A DNA stretch of 19,261 bases from Deltaproteobacteria bacterium (GCA_019307665.1 JAFDJC010000066.1:1-19261), one strand, 5' to 3'; numbered from the stretch's first letter, positions 1-7,959 are shown. The notes: a model not told the origin generated them from the sequence alone. Program-made: numbers and translations.

Positions 1-147
1 CAGCTGTAACAAGATGTAATTAAAGAAATAATGGTGATTTCATTTTCAAAACAACAAAAAACAGTTTGAATACTGGTTGGTTTTAAAAAGAGAAAGGGAA
101 TGTATCGGCAGAGACATTTTTTTGGATAGTTTCTTGTCCTTCGGATA

Positions 148-165
148 CCGGCAACGAGTTGCCGG
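148..165. repeat. REP-like palindromic hairpin
   Basis: CCGGCAAC and GTTGCCGG form a perfect 8-bp inverted repeat around a GA dinucleotide (in practice a 7-bp stem with a CGAG tetraloop). No T-tract follows, so it does not look like an intrinsic terminator. GC-rich short palindromes in intergenic space resemble REP or REPIN units. Only one copy is present here, so repeat-family membership is a guess. Confidence 0.35.
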
Positions 166-331
166 CACCACCCATCGTCCATTTTATCGTCTTACAAAAA
201 TATTTTGAAAATTTCCTAAATCTTTATCAAAAAATGGCTTTTCCACTTGCTAACCCGGCGCAACACCTGAATTTAATACGTTTACCAATGCTTAAGCTCT
301 GTTTTTGGGGAAAGTCCCGAAAAACTTAAAC

Positions 332-360
332 TTGACAAGCAGATATGAAATACTTAGTTT
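332..360 (+). promoter_or_regulatory. Putative sigma70 promoter of the DUF134-mrp operon
   Basis: A perfect -35 box TTGACA (332-337) is followed after 17 bases by TAGTTT (355-360), a poor -10 that keeps the first two and last bases of TATAAT. The distance to the DUF134 start codon at 397 is normal, and a good Shine-Dalgarno (AAAGGAG, 385-391) lies between. The -35 is convincing; the -10 is not. Confidence 0.45.
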
Positions 361-377
361 AACTCGTTATGAGTATT
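349..377. promoter_or_regulatory. Inverted repeat overlapping the -10 region, possible operator
   Basis: AATACTTA (349-356) and TGAGTATT (370-377) match as an inverted repeat at 7 of 8 positions with a 13-base centre. The repeat overlaps the presumed -10 box and start point of the promoter driving a helix-turn-helix gene. That position suits an autoregulatory operator for the DUF134 protein. This is inference from position and symmetry only. Confidence 0.3.
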
Positions 378-396
378 TGCCCATAAAGGAGAACGA

Positions 397-816
397 ATGG
401 TAAGGCCAAGAAAAGACCGTATTGTAAAGGTAAACCCGGATGTATGTTATTTCAAACCCAGAGGCATCCCGATGATAGACCTTGATGAGGTCATGCTGAC
501 GGTTGATGAGCGAGAAGCCATCAGACTCGCGGATCTTCTTGGCTTGTCACATGAAAATGCCGGAAAACAAATGGGGGTGTCAAGGGCCACGTTCGGCAGA
601 ATTATTCAGCATGCCAGAAAGGCTGTTGCAGATGCACTGATTAACGGCAAGGCAATCAATATTGAAGGCGGCCACTTCCGTATTGTTAACGAACATCGAA
701 TATTTACGTGCCGAGCATGCAATCAACAATGGGAAGAACCCTTTGGCACTGGCCGCCCTAAAAACTGTCCTTCATGCAGCGAAAAAAATATTCACCGTGT
801 TTCGGTTAAAGATTAA
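397..816 (+). CDS. DUF134 family HTH protein with C-terminal zinc-ribbon-like segment
   Basis: 139 residues. The body (about 1-95) matches the DUF134 family, small predicted DNA-binding proteins with a sigma70-region-4-like helix-turn-helix. It is seen here as the run DEREAIRLADLLGLSHENAG followed by GVSRATFGRII (roughly 37-70). The C-terminus adds two CxxC pairs, C105/C108 and C124/C127, separated by a Trp- and Gly-rich stretch, a likely structural zinc or redox-metal site. The ATG at 397 has an AAAGGAG ribosome site at 385-391. The gene is followed after 16 bases by an Mrp-type ATPase; DUF134 genes often sit beside Mrp or dinitrogenase-cofactor-like proteins, suggesting a role in iron-sulfur or metal-cofactor regulation. 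The biochemical function of the family is not established. The family call is confident; the role is inferred. Confidence 0.85.
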   Translation: MVRPRKDRIVKVNPDVCYFKPRGIPMIDLDEVMLTVDEREAIRLADLLGLSHENAGKQMGVSRATFGRIIQHARKAVADALINGKAINIEGGHFRIVNEHRIFTCRACNQQWEEPFGTGRPKNCPSCSEKNIHRVSVKD

Positions 817-832
817 AAAAGGAGAAACTATT

Positions 833-1678
833 ATGGAAAAATGTCAGGAAGGTATAAACATCGCGAATAGCCCTGATCAGGTAAAAAAGCCTGATCCTGA
901 TGCTGAAGCAAAACAGTCGCTTGGAAAAATAAAAAACAAAATAATCGTAATGAGCGGCAAGGGTGGTGTCGGCAAAACCAGTGTTTCGGTCAATCTTGCG
1001 ATCGCCCTCGCAAACAAAGGATATAAGGTCGGCATTGTAGATGTCGATATTCACGGACCTGATATCCCGAGGATGATGGGACTCACAGGAATGCTTGATA
1101 TCGACAGCAATCGAAAATTAAAACCGATAAAATATTCCGATAATTTAGCAGCCGTATCCATTGAATCTCTGAGTGTTAATAAAGATGATGCGATTATCTG
1201 GAGAGGTCCGATTAAACATTCTGCAATCAGGCAGTTTATCGGTGATGTGGCATGGGGCGATCTTGATTATCTGATCATCGACTCCCCGCCCGGAACCGGT
1301 GATGAGCCTTTGACTGTGGCGCAGCTCATTTCAGACGCCAAGGCGATAATAGTGACCACACCTCAGGAGGTCTCCCTCGCCGATGTAAGAAAATCCATCA
1401 ATTTTTGCAAAACCGTCAAAATGGATATTTTTGGACTGATTGAAAATATGAGCGGCTTTACATGTCCGCACTGTAATGAAGTTATCAATATTTTCGGATC
1501 AGGTGGTGGAGAAAAGACAGCAAAAACAACCGGCATTGACTTTCTTGGAAGGATTCCTCTTGACCAGAAAATGGTTGAGTGCGGTGACGCGGGCACCTCA
1601 TATCAAGAAGCATATGCTGATTCTGTTGTCAGCAAGGTTTTTTCGGATATTGCTGAAAAAATGAAAAAACTGATCTGA
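833..1678 (+). CDS. mrp: Mrp/NBP35 (ApbC) family iron-sulfur carrier ATPase
   Basis: 281 residues. A deviant Walker A P-loop GKGGVGKTS (residues 42-50) is followed by the Mrp signature VDVDIHGPDIPRMMG (about 70-83) and a Walker B-like LIIDSPPGTGDEP. C211 and C214 in the segment GFTCPHC are the CxxC pair that bridges a [4Fe-4S] cluster at the dimer interface in this family. Members bind and pass on iron-sulfur clusters to apoproteins in the cytoplasm in an ATP-dependent manner. The ATG at 833 is preferred because GGAG lies just upstream (821-824). The reading frame stays open further upstream but would overlap most of the zinc-ribbon end of the DUF134 gene. The first 30 residues are low in conservation signals. 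It is convergent with pgsA, with only 9 bases between the stop codons. Very likely co-transcribed with the DUF134 gene. Confidence 0.93.
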   Translation: MEKCQEGINIANSPDQVKKPDPDAEAKQSLGKIKNKIIVMSGKGGVGKTSVSVNLAIALANKGYKVGIVDVDIHGPDIPRMMGLTGMLDIDSNRKLKPIKYSDNLAAVSIESLSVNKDDAIIWRGPIKHSAIRQFIGDVAWGDLDYLIIDSPPGTGDEPLTVAQLISDAKAIIVTTPQEVSLADVRKSINFCKTVKMDIFGLIENMSGFTCPHCNEVINIFGSGGGEKTAKTTGIDFLGRIPLDQKMVECGDAGTSYQEAYADSVVSKVFSDIAEKMKKLI

Positions 1679-1687
1679 GGATAGCAA

Positions 1688-2242
1688 CTATTCGTCTGTT
1701 TTCTGGGGGATATTAAGGCCTTTGTATGTGTAATGCAGGCCGGATATGATAGTCAGGCAGGCGGTTGTTACATATAGAAATCCGGCATATGTATCAGGGA
1801 TTGTGTCACTTCCCGGCAGAACCCGGTAAAGAAGCACAAGAAAAACGGTTAGAAGCTGGGCCACTGTAGTACACTTGCTGACAAAGCTGGGTTTAATCTC
1901 TACTTTAATGCCTATCATGATGCATACACCAATGCCGAGCATAATAAGGACATCCCGGCTGATGACGATAACCGTCAGCCAGTCGGGAATGCATTGTATA
2001 ATTGATAATGTCACAAAAGCAGATGCTAAAAGAAGTTTGTCCGCCAGCGGGTCAAGGTGCGCGCCAAGAGTTGTTTTCTGATTCAGATATCGTGCAAAAA
2101 GACCATCAAGGCCATCACTTATTCCAGCTGCAGTGAAAACAATCAATGCAGGCATGAACATATTCTTTTGGAGATAAATGACAAAAAGCGGTACAAGAAG
2201 TATCCTGATAACTGTTAAGATATTCGGAAGATTAATCGCCAA
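1688..2242 (-). CDS. pgsA: CDP-diacylglycerol--glycerol-3-phosphate 3-phosphatidyltransferase
   Basis: 184 residues, a usual length for PgsA. It condenses CDP-diacylglycerol with glycerol-3-phosphate to phosphatidylglycerophosphate, the committed step to phosphatidylglycerol and cardiolipin, in the inner membrane. The complete CDP-alcohol phosphotransferase motif is present: D46-G47-x2-A50-R51-x8-G60-x3-D64-x3-D68 (DGLFAR then GAHLDPLAD). Four or more hydrophobic helices surround it. The N-terminus NLPNILTVIRILLVP is typical. The start is TTG at 2242, one base after the stop of the upstream gene, with AGGA about 10 bases upstream; no ATG fits the conserved N-terminus, so the non-ATG start is well supported. 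It is last in the rimO-containing minus-strand operon; rimO and pgsA are neighbours in many bacteria. Confidence 0.93.
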   Translation of the reverse strand: MAINLPNILTVIRILLVPLFVIYLQKNMFMPALIVFTAAGISDGLDGLFARYLNQKTTLGAHLDPLADKLLLASAFVTLSIIQCIPDWLTVIVISRDVLIMLGIGVCIMIGIKVEIKPSFVSKCTTVAQLLTVFLVLLYRVLPGSDTIPDTYAGFLYVTTACLTIISGLHYTYKGLNIPQKTDE

Positions 2243-2243
2243 T

Positions 2244-3497
2244 TTAATTATCCTGCTGTTTTTTCTTATCGACTTCTTTCAGAGCCGGATTCCTATCAAT
2301 TTTTTCCGGAATAAGCCTAATCGTCAATTGCTGTGCCTCATCCTCTGATATATTGATACCGAAAGAGTTAAACGTTTTAAACATTAACGCTTTCGCTAAA
2401 GCCTTGGCGTCGCACTTGCAATTAACTAAAACGATCGCTTCGCTTGGTCTCATTTCCTGAATACGAATATTCGTAACTTCCGGGATATCACTTACTGTCT
2501 TTCTGAATTTTGCAAAATTTGAAAGATAGCCTGTACCCTGGACGAAAACCTTTATTTCAGAGGCTTTCTTTTTCTCAAGCGTTTTTGTGATCTGAAGTGC
2601 AAGATCGTTTCCGGCAAATGCGCCTGCCGTTGTCACCGCATTTTTCCGCCCAATCATTTCATCTGTATCAAGACTGACATCTGTCCTGAATGCTGCTGCG
2701 ACTTCTTCTCCGGTATCCACCCGGACAGCCCTGGCGGAAACGGTTCCCTTGAAGGAGCGAATATCCTCCCCCATTGTATTTGATGCACGTTCCGAAACAG
2801 CACTGCCGACAATAACGAAATCCGCTTGCATCATTTTTCCGAGTGCCGCTACTGTCTCATTGTCAGGTTCAGGGGTTGATAGTGTCAGCCCTTCTTTCTT
2901 TATCTCCGGGACCGCGTCGTGGGAAACAATATCGAAACCAAGTTTTGTCATCGATCGGCCTAAAGCTTTTTCTGCTGCAGTTTTTCCCATAGGCATATCT
3001 GTTCCCCACCAGTAATGGGGAAATGTATCTTCAAATTCTTGTTCTGCTATTAATAAAAGAATTGAAGGTATTTCTTTTCTTCCAATTAAAAAGCCCATCT
3101 GAGATAGTTCTCTTTTAATTCTTGATCTCGAGATCCTCGCCTCCACGACAACACGGTATAAATTATTATATTCCGTCTCGGTCAAAACTCTATATCCATT
3201 AACATACTGTTTTTTACGGCTGTACATCATTTCATTTAGTTTTTCAAAGTTCTGTACTAGCATTTCAATCGGCATCATCTCGGCAATAACAATCCCCACA
3301 GCCGCAACCAGGCTTTCCGATATTGCATCCTCCCTGGCCTTTGTGGGATCATCATCTATAATTACGCCGGTGCCGGTTACAATAATCTTGTTTGACGATT
3401 CAGGATTGCCGGCTCCCGGACACTCGGAAGATAAGAGCAGAAAAAAAATCGGCCAGATAGCAATTATGGTACTTATTTTTTTAAAAACCACGGACAT
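2244..3497 (-). CDS. Secreted protein of unknown function, weak FlgT/LPP20-like N-terminal resemblance
   Basis: 417 residues. An N-terminal signal peptide is clear: KK near the start, a hydrophobic stretch IIAIWPIFFLLLSS (about 11-24), and a small-residue cleavage region around ECPGAG. The residue before Cys is Glu, so the lipobox is not canonical. After it, VTGTG...DDPTKAREDAISESLVAAV (about 40-70) resembles the N-terminal repeat seen in FlgT-like and LPP20-like envelope proteins. The central part (about 140-290) contains alternating alpha/beta segments, including ADFVIVGSAVSE, like periplasmic proteins that gather at the outer membrane. The C-terminal part has another alpha/beta unit (EIKVFVQGTG...VTNIRIQEM). 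I do not recognise a specific family with confidence. The ATG at 3497 has a strong GGGAGGTG ribosome site. It lies 30 bases after the prenyl synthase stop and 1 base before pgsA, so it is within the operon. Confidence 0.7.
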   Translation of the reverse strand: MSVVFKKISTIIAIWPIFFLLLSSECPGAGNPESSNKIIVTGTGVIIDDDPTKAREDAISESLVAAVGIVIAEMMPIEMLVQNFEKLNEMMYSRKKQYVNGYRVLTETEYNNLYRVVVEARISRSRIKRELSQMGFLIGRKEIPSILLLIAEQEFEDTFPHYWWGTDMPMGKTAAEKALGRSMTKLGFDIVSHDAVPEIKKEGLTLSTPEPDNETVAALGKMMQADFVIVGSAVSERASNTMGEDIRSFKGTVSARAVRVDTGEEVAAAFRTDVSLDTDEMIGRKNAVTTAGAFAGNDLALQITKTLEKKKASEIKVFVQGTGYLSNFAKFRKTVSDIPEVTNIRIQEMRPSEAIVLVNCKCDAKALAKALMFKTFNSFGINISEDEAQQLTIRLIPEKIDRNPALKEVDKKKQQDN

Positions 3498-3527
3498 TCC
3501 GTTGGCACCTCCCTTTTTACGAAGCCA

Positions 3528-4508
3528 TCAACTTTCTCTGTTTACAGAATAATCTGCAAGCATCATCATTAAATCCCTTGTTTCAGTCGGCTTAAAGGCA
3601 GAAAGAGCTTCTTTTGCTTTGGCCACATGGTCTGCCGCAAGAGATTCAGTATATGAAATACCGCCATATTTCTCCAGCATACCCTTTAGAATATCAAATT
3701 CATCAATGGAAAATTCGCTGTTCTTAATGACAGCCTCCATTTTTTTGCGATCGGCAGGACCGGCATTTTTCAGGGAATGTATTACCGGAAGTGTCAACTT
3801 GCCCTCTTTTAAATCCGCCCCAACTGCCTTGCCGAGGGTACCGGTGTCAGATGTATAATCCAAAAGATCGTCAGTCATCTGAAACGCCATTCCAAGATTA
3901 TAACCATACGTTGAGAGTATCGATGCCTTCTCTTTTCCTGCTTCTGCAATCAGGGCTCCGCACTTGCATGCCCCCATAATGAGGGCCGCTGTCTTTCTCC
4001 TGATAACATCCATATACTCTTCTTCTGTAAGGTTCAAGTTGCCCTTTCCTATCAGTTGGTGAATTTCGCCTTGAGACATATCCTCAGTGATCTCTCCTAT
4101 AGCCTCAATCACTTCGATCTTTCCTGTACGGACAGCAATCGAAAGAGATCTTGCCAGAAGAAAGTCACCCACAAGCACTGCTTCGGCATTACCATAAACA
4201 GTGTTGGCCGCAGCTTTTCCCCTTCGAATTGTTGCATCATCCACAAGGTCATCGTGTAAAAGCGTCGCTGTGTGCAAATATTCAAAAATTACTGAAAATG
4301 TCTTGTCATACTCACCGGTATATCCGCAAATTCTTGCGGAAAGAACCATTAGAAACGGCCGAAACCGTTTCCCCCCCGCAAAAAGGATATGCCCGGCAAC
4401 ATCCGACACAAGGTCTAAATATGTTATAAGGTTTTTTTTTAAAGCAGTTTCAATAGACAGGAGGTCTTCGTCCGCCAGCCCGATAATTTTCTCCTTCAGG
4501 CCTTTCAT
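3528..4508 (-). CDS. ispB: Trans-polyprenyl diphosphate synthase (octaprenyl-type)
   Basis: 326 residues, standard for long-chain all-trans prenyl diphosphate synthases. It elongates farnesyl or geranyl diphosphate with isopentenyl diphosphate, probably making the menaquinone side chain in a quinone-respiring anaerobe. Both Asp-rich Mg-binding motifs are intact: DDLVD (86-90, in HDDLVDDATIRRG) and DDLLD (212-216, in QMTDDLLDYTSD). GGKRFRP (45-51) supplies the diphosphate-binding Lys and Arg. The residues upstream of the first motif (EYLHTATLL) lack bulky aromatics at the positions that cap short chains, which fits a long product; the exact length cannot be read. The ATG at 4508 overlaps the rimO stop as ATGA, implying translational coupling. 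The symbol ispB is by analogy; it could equally be a heptaprenyl- or other length enzyme. Confidence 0.9.
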   Translation of the reverse strand: MKGLKEKIIGLADEDLLSIETALKKNLITYLDLVSDVAGHILFAGGKRFRPFLMVLSARICGYTGEYDKTFSVIFEYLHTATLLHDDLVDDATIRRGKAAANTVYGNAEAVLVGDFLLARSLSIAVRTGKIEVIEAIGEITEDMSQGEIHQLIGKGNLNLTEEEYMDVIRRKTAALIMGACKCGALIAEAGKEKASILSTYGYNLGMAFQMTDDLLDYTSDTGTLGKAVGADLKEGKLTLPVIHSLKNAGPADRKKMEAVIKNSEFSIDEFDILKGMLEKYGGISYTESLAADHVAKAKEALSAFKPTETRDLMMMLADYSVNRES

Positions 4509-5842
4509 ACCGGAACTCCCGTAAGATCATACTCGAAAGCGTCTGTAATTTTAACCATTACAAAACTTCCTTTTTCAACTTCATCTGAACGGATAAACGT
4601 TATCCCGTCGACTTCCGGGGCCTGAAAGCTTGTACGCCCGATGTAATGGCCGTTTACGGGACCGCTCTCAACCAGTACTTTGCAGACACGGTCGATATGC
4701 TTTCTGTTATTCTCAAGAGAGATATCAGCCTGGCATGACATCAGCCGGTTATATCGCTCTTCAGCCACACTATGATCAACATGATCCGAGAGTCTATGCG
4801 ATAACAGTTCATCTGAATCAGAATATGTAAACACACCTAAATGATCAAACCGCATCTCCTCTATAAATTCAAGAAGTGTTTGAAAATCCTTATCTGTTTC
4901 GCCTGGGAAACCTACCATGGCTGTTGTCCTTATTGAAGCATCCGGAACAGAAGAGCGGATTTTATCAAAAAGACGTTTCAAATAATCGGAAGTATACCTT
5001 CTTCCCATTCTTTTGAGTACACTGTTGTCTGCATGCTGTATCGGGATATCAAAATAGGAACAAATATTACTATGCTCTGCAACAGTCTTTACCATTCTAT
5101 CATTAATACTTTCAGGGTGTCCGTAGAGCATTCTCAACCATATACCGTCTGAAACAGCTGCCAGACTTTCTAAGAGATAATCGAGTCTCTTTGTCGAGAC
5201 CAGGTCGATGCCGTAACATGTCGTATCCTGTGCTACAAGTGTAATTTCATTTATTCCGGATTCTTTTAGCAATAAAACTTCCGCAACAATATCACTGTCG
5301 TTGCGGCTGCGAAGCCCTCCCCTTAGTTTAGGGATCATACAGAAAGTACATTTTTTATTACATCCTTCAGCAATTTTGACATAAGCGGTATAGGGAGATG
5401 TTCTAACTCGTAGCGCATCACTGTTCTGGAAAGGGGCACTTTCAGGGCTTGTCAGTATGCACGGAAAACGGTTTTCGCCAGGATTTTTTTCAACAGCATC
5501 GACAATCCTGTGGTATGCACCGGTACCCAGAAAAAAATCGACCTCAGGCATAGACTCAGCAATCTTTTCACGGAAACGCTCAGGAAGGCACCCGGTGACG
5601 ATCAAACGCCGGCAGTTTCCTGATGTTTTATTTTGTGCAAGTTCCAAAATCGTATCAATCGATTCATCAACAGCTGAGTCGATGAAACTGCATGTGTTAA
5701 CAATGATTACATCAGCATCAACCGGATCGACGGTAATATCATGACCTTTTCCAACCAGTTGCCCCAGCATTAATTCACTGTCCACGAGATTTCTTGCACA
5801 CCCCAGGCTTACAAGATGAATTTTATTGTCAGTTTCCGTCAC
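4505..5842 (-). CDS. rimO: Ribosomal protein S12 (Asp88) methylthiotransferase RimO
   Basis: 445 residues. A radical-SAM enzyme that adds a methylthio group to the conserved Asp of ribosomal protein S12. The N-terminal UPF0004 domain carries cluster-II cysteines C15, C51 and C85 (LGCARNLVDSE, NTCSFI, TGCLPER). The radical SAM core has the CxxxCxxC triad C161, C165, C168 (EGCNKKCTFCMIP), a motif form that separates RimO (CNKKCTFC) from MiaB. The C-terminal 65 residues form a TRAM-like RNA-binding beta domain. The start codon is GTG at 5842, 3 bases after the stop of the broken crotonase gene; the initial LVSLGCARN fits the family's N-terminus. It overlaps the prenyl synthase gene by 4 bases. 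It probably shares a transcript with everything down to pgsA. Confidence 0.95.
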   Translation of the reverse strand: MTETDNKIHLVSLGCARNLVDSELMLGQLVGKGHDITVDPVDADVIIVNTCSFIDSAVDESIDTILELAQNKTSGNCRRLIVTGCLPERFREKIAESMPEVDFFLGTGAYHRIVDAVEKNPGENRFPCILTSPESAPFQNSDALRVRTSPYTAYVKIAEGCNKKCTFCMIPKLRGGLRSRNDSDIVAEVLLLKESGINEITLVAQDTTCYGIDLVSTKRLDYLLESLAAVSDGIWLRMLYGHPESINDRMVKTVAEHSNICSYFDIPIQHADNSVLKRMGRRYTSDYLKRLFDKIRSSVPDASIRTTAMVGFPGETDKDFQTLLEFIEEMRFDHLGVFTYSDSDELLSHRLSDHVDHSVAEERYNRLMSCQADISLENNRKHIDRVCKVLVESGPVNGHYIGRTSFQAPEVDGITFIRSDEVEKGSFVMVKITDAFEYDLTGVPV

Positions 5843-5845
5843 CGT

Positions 5846-6612
5846 TTAAGTACCTGTAAACTTCGGTTTCCTCTTTTCAGTAAACGCTGTTACAGCTTCC
5901 ATCAGGTCATTTGATGGGACAATATTTGTACTGATGGATGCAACATATTGAAGACCTTCTTCAATAGACTTACCGACTCCATAATTGAATACATCCTTAG
6001 AGGCCTGGACTGCAAGCGGCGCATTTCCTGAGATTTCTAGTGCCAGTTTTTCTGCACTTTTATAAAGCGCTTCCTGATTTTCATAAACATCGTTGACCAA
6101 AAGTATCTCTTTTGCACGCTGTGCGGTAATGTTCCTTGCCGTATAGGCAAGTTCCCTTGCATGTCCCTGGCCGACAATTAACGGTATCCGCTGCAGCACA
6201 CCAACATCCGCTACAAACCCGACAGCAGCTTCACGTAGAGAAAATATTGCATCCTCTGTACATATTCTGATGTCGCATGCTGTTGACATGTCAAGGCCTG
6301 CGCCAATGCAATATCCATGAATAGCTGCAATCACAGGCTTTCTGCACCATTCGATACAGCTGATCGAATCCTGAAGCTCCTTTATTTTTTTAAGCAGTTT
6401 CCACTTGACCCCCCCTTTCTGTTCTTTGTCAAGAATCTCAGGCAATTCGGGCATCATGCCCACCAATCAGGGTCCTTGTCAAGATCCTCAAAAATTGGTA
6501 GAATCTCCCTCCATGCCGGCAGATTCATCGCATTCTTTTTTTCAGGACGATTGAGGTACACCCAGGCAACTGGCGGTTTTTTTTCAACAATATAAAATTC
6601 ATACTTACTCAT
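5846..6612 (-). pseudogene. Broken crotonase (delta3,5-delta2,4-dienoyl-CoA isomerase-like), internal deletion plus frameshift
   Basis: The gene begins with ATG at 6612 and an AAGGAG ribosome site. It encodes a normal crotonase N-terminus (KPPVAWVYLNRPEKKNAMN), reaches DKDPD, and hits TGA at 6454-6456 after 52 residues. The rest of the enzyme continues in another frame from about 6466 to 5846: LVGMMPELPE, then KPVIAAIHGYCIGAGLD, CDIRICTED, REAAVGFVADVG. The Asp and Glu residues of the last motifs match the catalytic set of mammalian dienoyl-CoA isomerase ECH1 (D176, E196, D204). Compared with that family, about 18 codons between DPD and LVGM are missing, including the first CoA/oxyanion-hole loop (GxxFxxGxDL). 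The loss is not a multiple of three. ATG at 6457 overlaps the stop as ATGA, so the 203-residue downstream part might be translated by re-initiation, but it would lack half of the oxyanion hole. A reader could also have seen it as a short enoyl-CoA hydratase starting at TTG 6466. Confidence 0.8.
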
Positions 6613-6685
6613 AAATTTCTCCTTTTAGTGCGGGTCATAACATTTGTTCTTTCTTTATCATATCATTTTGTAGTTTACTATAACC

Positions 6686-7423
6686 ATGTTAAAAAATTTT
6701 AAACTGACCATTGAATACGACGGAACCGATTATCACGGATGGCAAATACAAAAGAACGACCGGACCATTCAACAGGAAATCGAAATCGCCCTTTTCACTA
6801 TGACCGGAGAAAGGATTACACTGGTCGGTTCAGGAAGAACCGATGCCGGTGTTCATGCACTGGGACAGGTTGCCAATTTTACCTCTAAAACAAAACTTGC
6901 GCCTGACAACTTTCAAAACGGTTTAAACAGCTTGATTCCTGAGGATATTATCATTAGGGAGTGCTGCCTTGTCGACAAACAGTTTCATGCTAGATTCAGC
7001 GCAAAAAGCAAAACCTATCATTACCAAATTCTCAACCGAAAAACACCTTCTGCCGTCGGCAGGCAGTATGAATGGTTCATCAGTCAAAAACTTGATATTG
7101 AGGCCATGAAGGCTGCTGCCTGCCATATCAGCGGCACGCATGACTTTAAGGCATTTGAGGGTACGGGCAGTCCGAGGTCTCACACCACAAGATCCGTCAT
7201 AACCGCAGATATTGAACGCGACAATGACCGTATTGCTTTCAGGATAAAGGCAGACGGATTCTTAAGGTATATGGTAAGAAATCTCACCGGCACTTTAGTT
7301 GACGTCGGACTTTTAAAAATCAACCCTGAAGACATAAAATCGATTCTTGCTTCAAAAGATCGTTCGCTTGCCGGGCCGACTGCCCCTCCACACGGCCTGT
7401 TTCTTATCAATGTTGAATATTAG
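6686..7423 (+). CDS. truA: tRNA pseudouridine(38-40) synthase TruA
   Basis: 245 residues. It isomerises uridines 38-40 in the anticodon arm of many tRNAs. The catalytic Asp is D53 in GSGRTDAGVHALGQ; the N-terminal LTIEYDGTDYHGWQ and the C-terminal FLRYMVRNLTGTLVDVG motifs are typical. Complete and of normal length. The ATG at 6686 has no Shine-Dalgarno: the preceding bases are AT-rich, and a TACTAT box at 6676-6681 would place the RNA start almost on the ATG, so a leaderless message is possible. Divergent from the broken crotonase gene (73 bases between starts). Its TAG stop overlaps the stop of the convergent cupin gene by 4 bases. Confidence 0.95.
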   Translation: MLKNFKLTIEYDGTDYHGWQIQKNDRTIQQEIEIALFTMTGERITLVGSGRTDAGVHALGQVANFTSKTKLAPDNFQNGLNSLIPEDIIIRECCLVDKQFHARFSAKSKTYHYQILNRKTPSAVGRQYEWFISQKLDIEAMKAAACHISGTHDFKAFEGTGSPRSHTTRSVITADIERDNDRIAFRIKADGFLRYMVRNLTGTLVDVGLLKINPEDIKSILASKDRSLAGPTAPPHGLFLINVEY

Positions 7424-7959
7424 GTCCTTGTCAGCGCTTTAATGATATTTTCATGCGCAGGATATTTTTTGACGAGAGAATCTCTTTCGCCGAGCTCAAA
7501 ATCATCAAAATCAAAACCAGGCGAGACCGTACAGCCGACAAGTGAAAATGATTCAGTGTCATCTACCACAGCTCCGAACCAGCATCCGGCTGGTATTTTA
7601 GCCTGACACACTTCATTGTTTTCGACATCCATACCCAGTTTAATCTTGTAGGGTTTACCATCCGGCTTAATGATTCGGATCGTCATGGAGGAACCGAAAT
7701 AAAAATGCCAAAGCTCATCTGATTTAAGCCGGTGAAAGGACGAAAAATCATTCCCTTTGAGAAGAAAATAAATAGCAGTCAGCAACGGCCTGTCCCCAGT
7801 ATAGCGGTCAGGCAATACATCTTTTTTAATGACAATGTCCGAACAATACGTCTCCCTGAAATATCCACCCTCGGGATGCTCCTTAAGACACAGCTTCTCG
7901 ATAAAGTAGTCGGCATTCTTTTCCGTTGAAATGTGTTTTGTTTCCAAAGGGCTATCCAA
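7420..7959 (-). CDS. Cupin superfamily DUF985 protein
   Basis: 179 residues. The DUF985/cupin_5 fold is recognisable from LCLKEHPEGGYFRETY (about 25-40), then AIYFLLKGNDFSSFHRLKSDELWHFY (about 62-87) and AGCWFGAVV...FSLVGCTVSPGFDFDDFELG (about 124-158). The His and Glu residues in HRLKSDE.WHFY are the usual metal-site positions of the cupin barrel. Bacterial members are mostly uncharacterised; plant and yeast relatives give no firm enzymatic role, so no substrate is proposed. The start is uncertain: the longest frame opens with TTG at 7959 without a visible ribosome site, and an in-frame TAA lies just upstream. The conserved domain starts about 18 residues in. Monocistronic, convergent with truA. 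Confidence 0.85.
   Translation of the reverse strand: MDSPLETKHISTEKNADYFIEKLCLKEHPEGGYFRETYCSDIVIKKDVLPDRYTGDRPLLTAIYFLLKGNDFSSFHRLKSDELWHFYFGSSMTIRIIKPDGKPYKIKLGMDVENNEVCQAKIPAGCWFGAVVDDTESFSLVGCTVSPGFDFDDFELGERDSLVKKYPAHENIIKALTRT

Larger units (their letters stand above)
1..396. other. Non-coding leader region upstream of the DUF134 gene
   Basis: No convincing coding sequence is visible on either strand. It holds an 8-bp palindromic hairpin at 148-165. A second imperfect hairpin lies at 302-324 (TTTTTGGGGA pairing with TCCCGAAAAA, one G/G mismatch). A sigma70-like promoter at 332-360 is followed by an inverted repeat at 349-377. A weak 5-bp stem followed by seven T (about 100-123) could end transcription from a gene to the left of the window, but it is too poor to call. 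Confidence 0.6.

Noticed and set aside
95..123. Possible intrinsic terminator (AATGT/ACATT stem then seven T)
   Set aside because: The stem is only five A/T-rich pairs with a 10-base loop, too weak to call.
662..832. In-frame upstream extension of mrp reaching back into the DUF134 gene
   Set aside because: It would overlap the conserved CxxC end of DUF134, has no ribosome site, and the extra residues do not look like Mrp. ATG 833 has a good ribosome site and gives a normal length.
3410..3497. Lipoprotein signal in the secreted unknown protein
   Set aside because: The Cys after the hydrophobic core is preceded by Glu, which breaks the lipobox; a cleaved signal peptide is the simpler reading.
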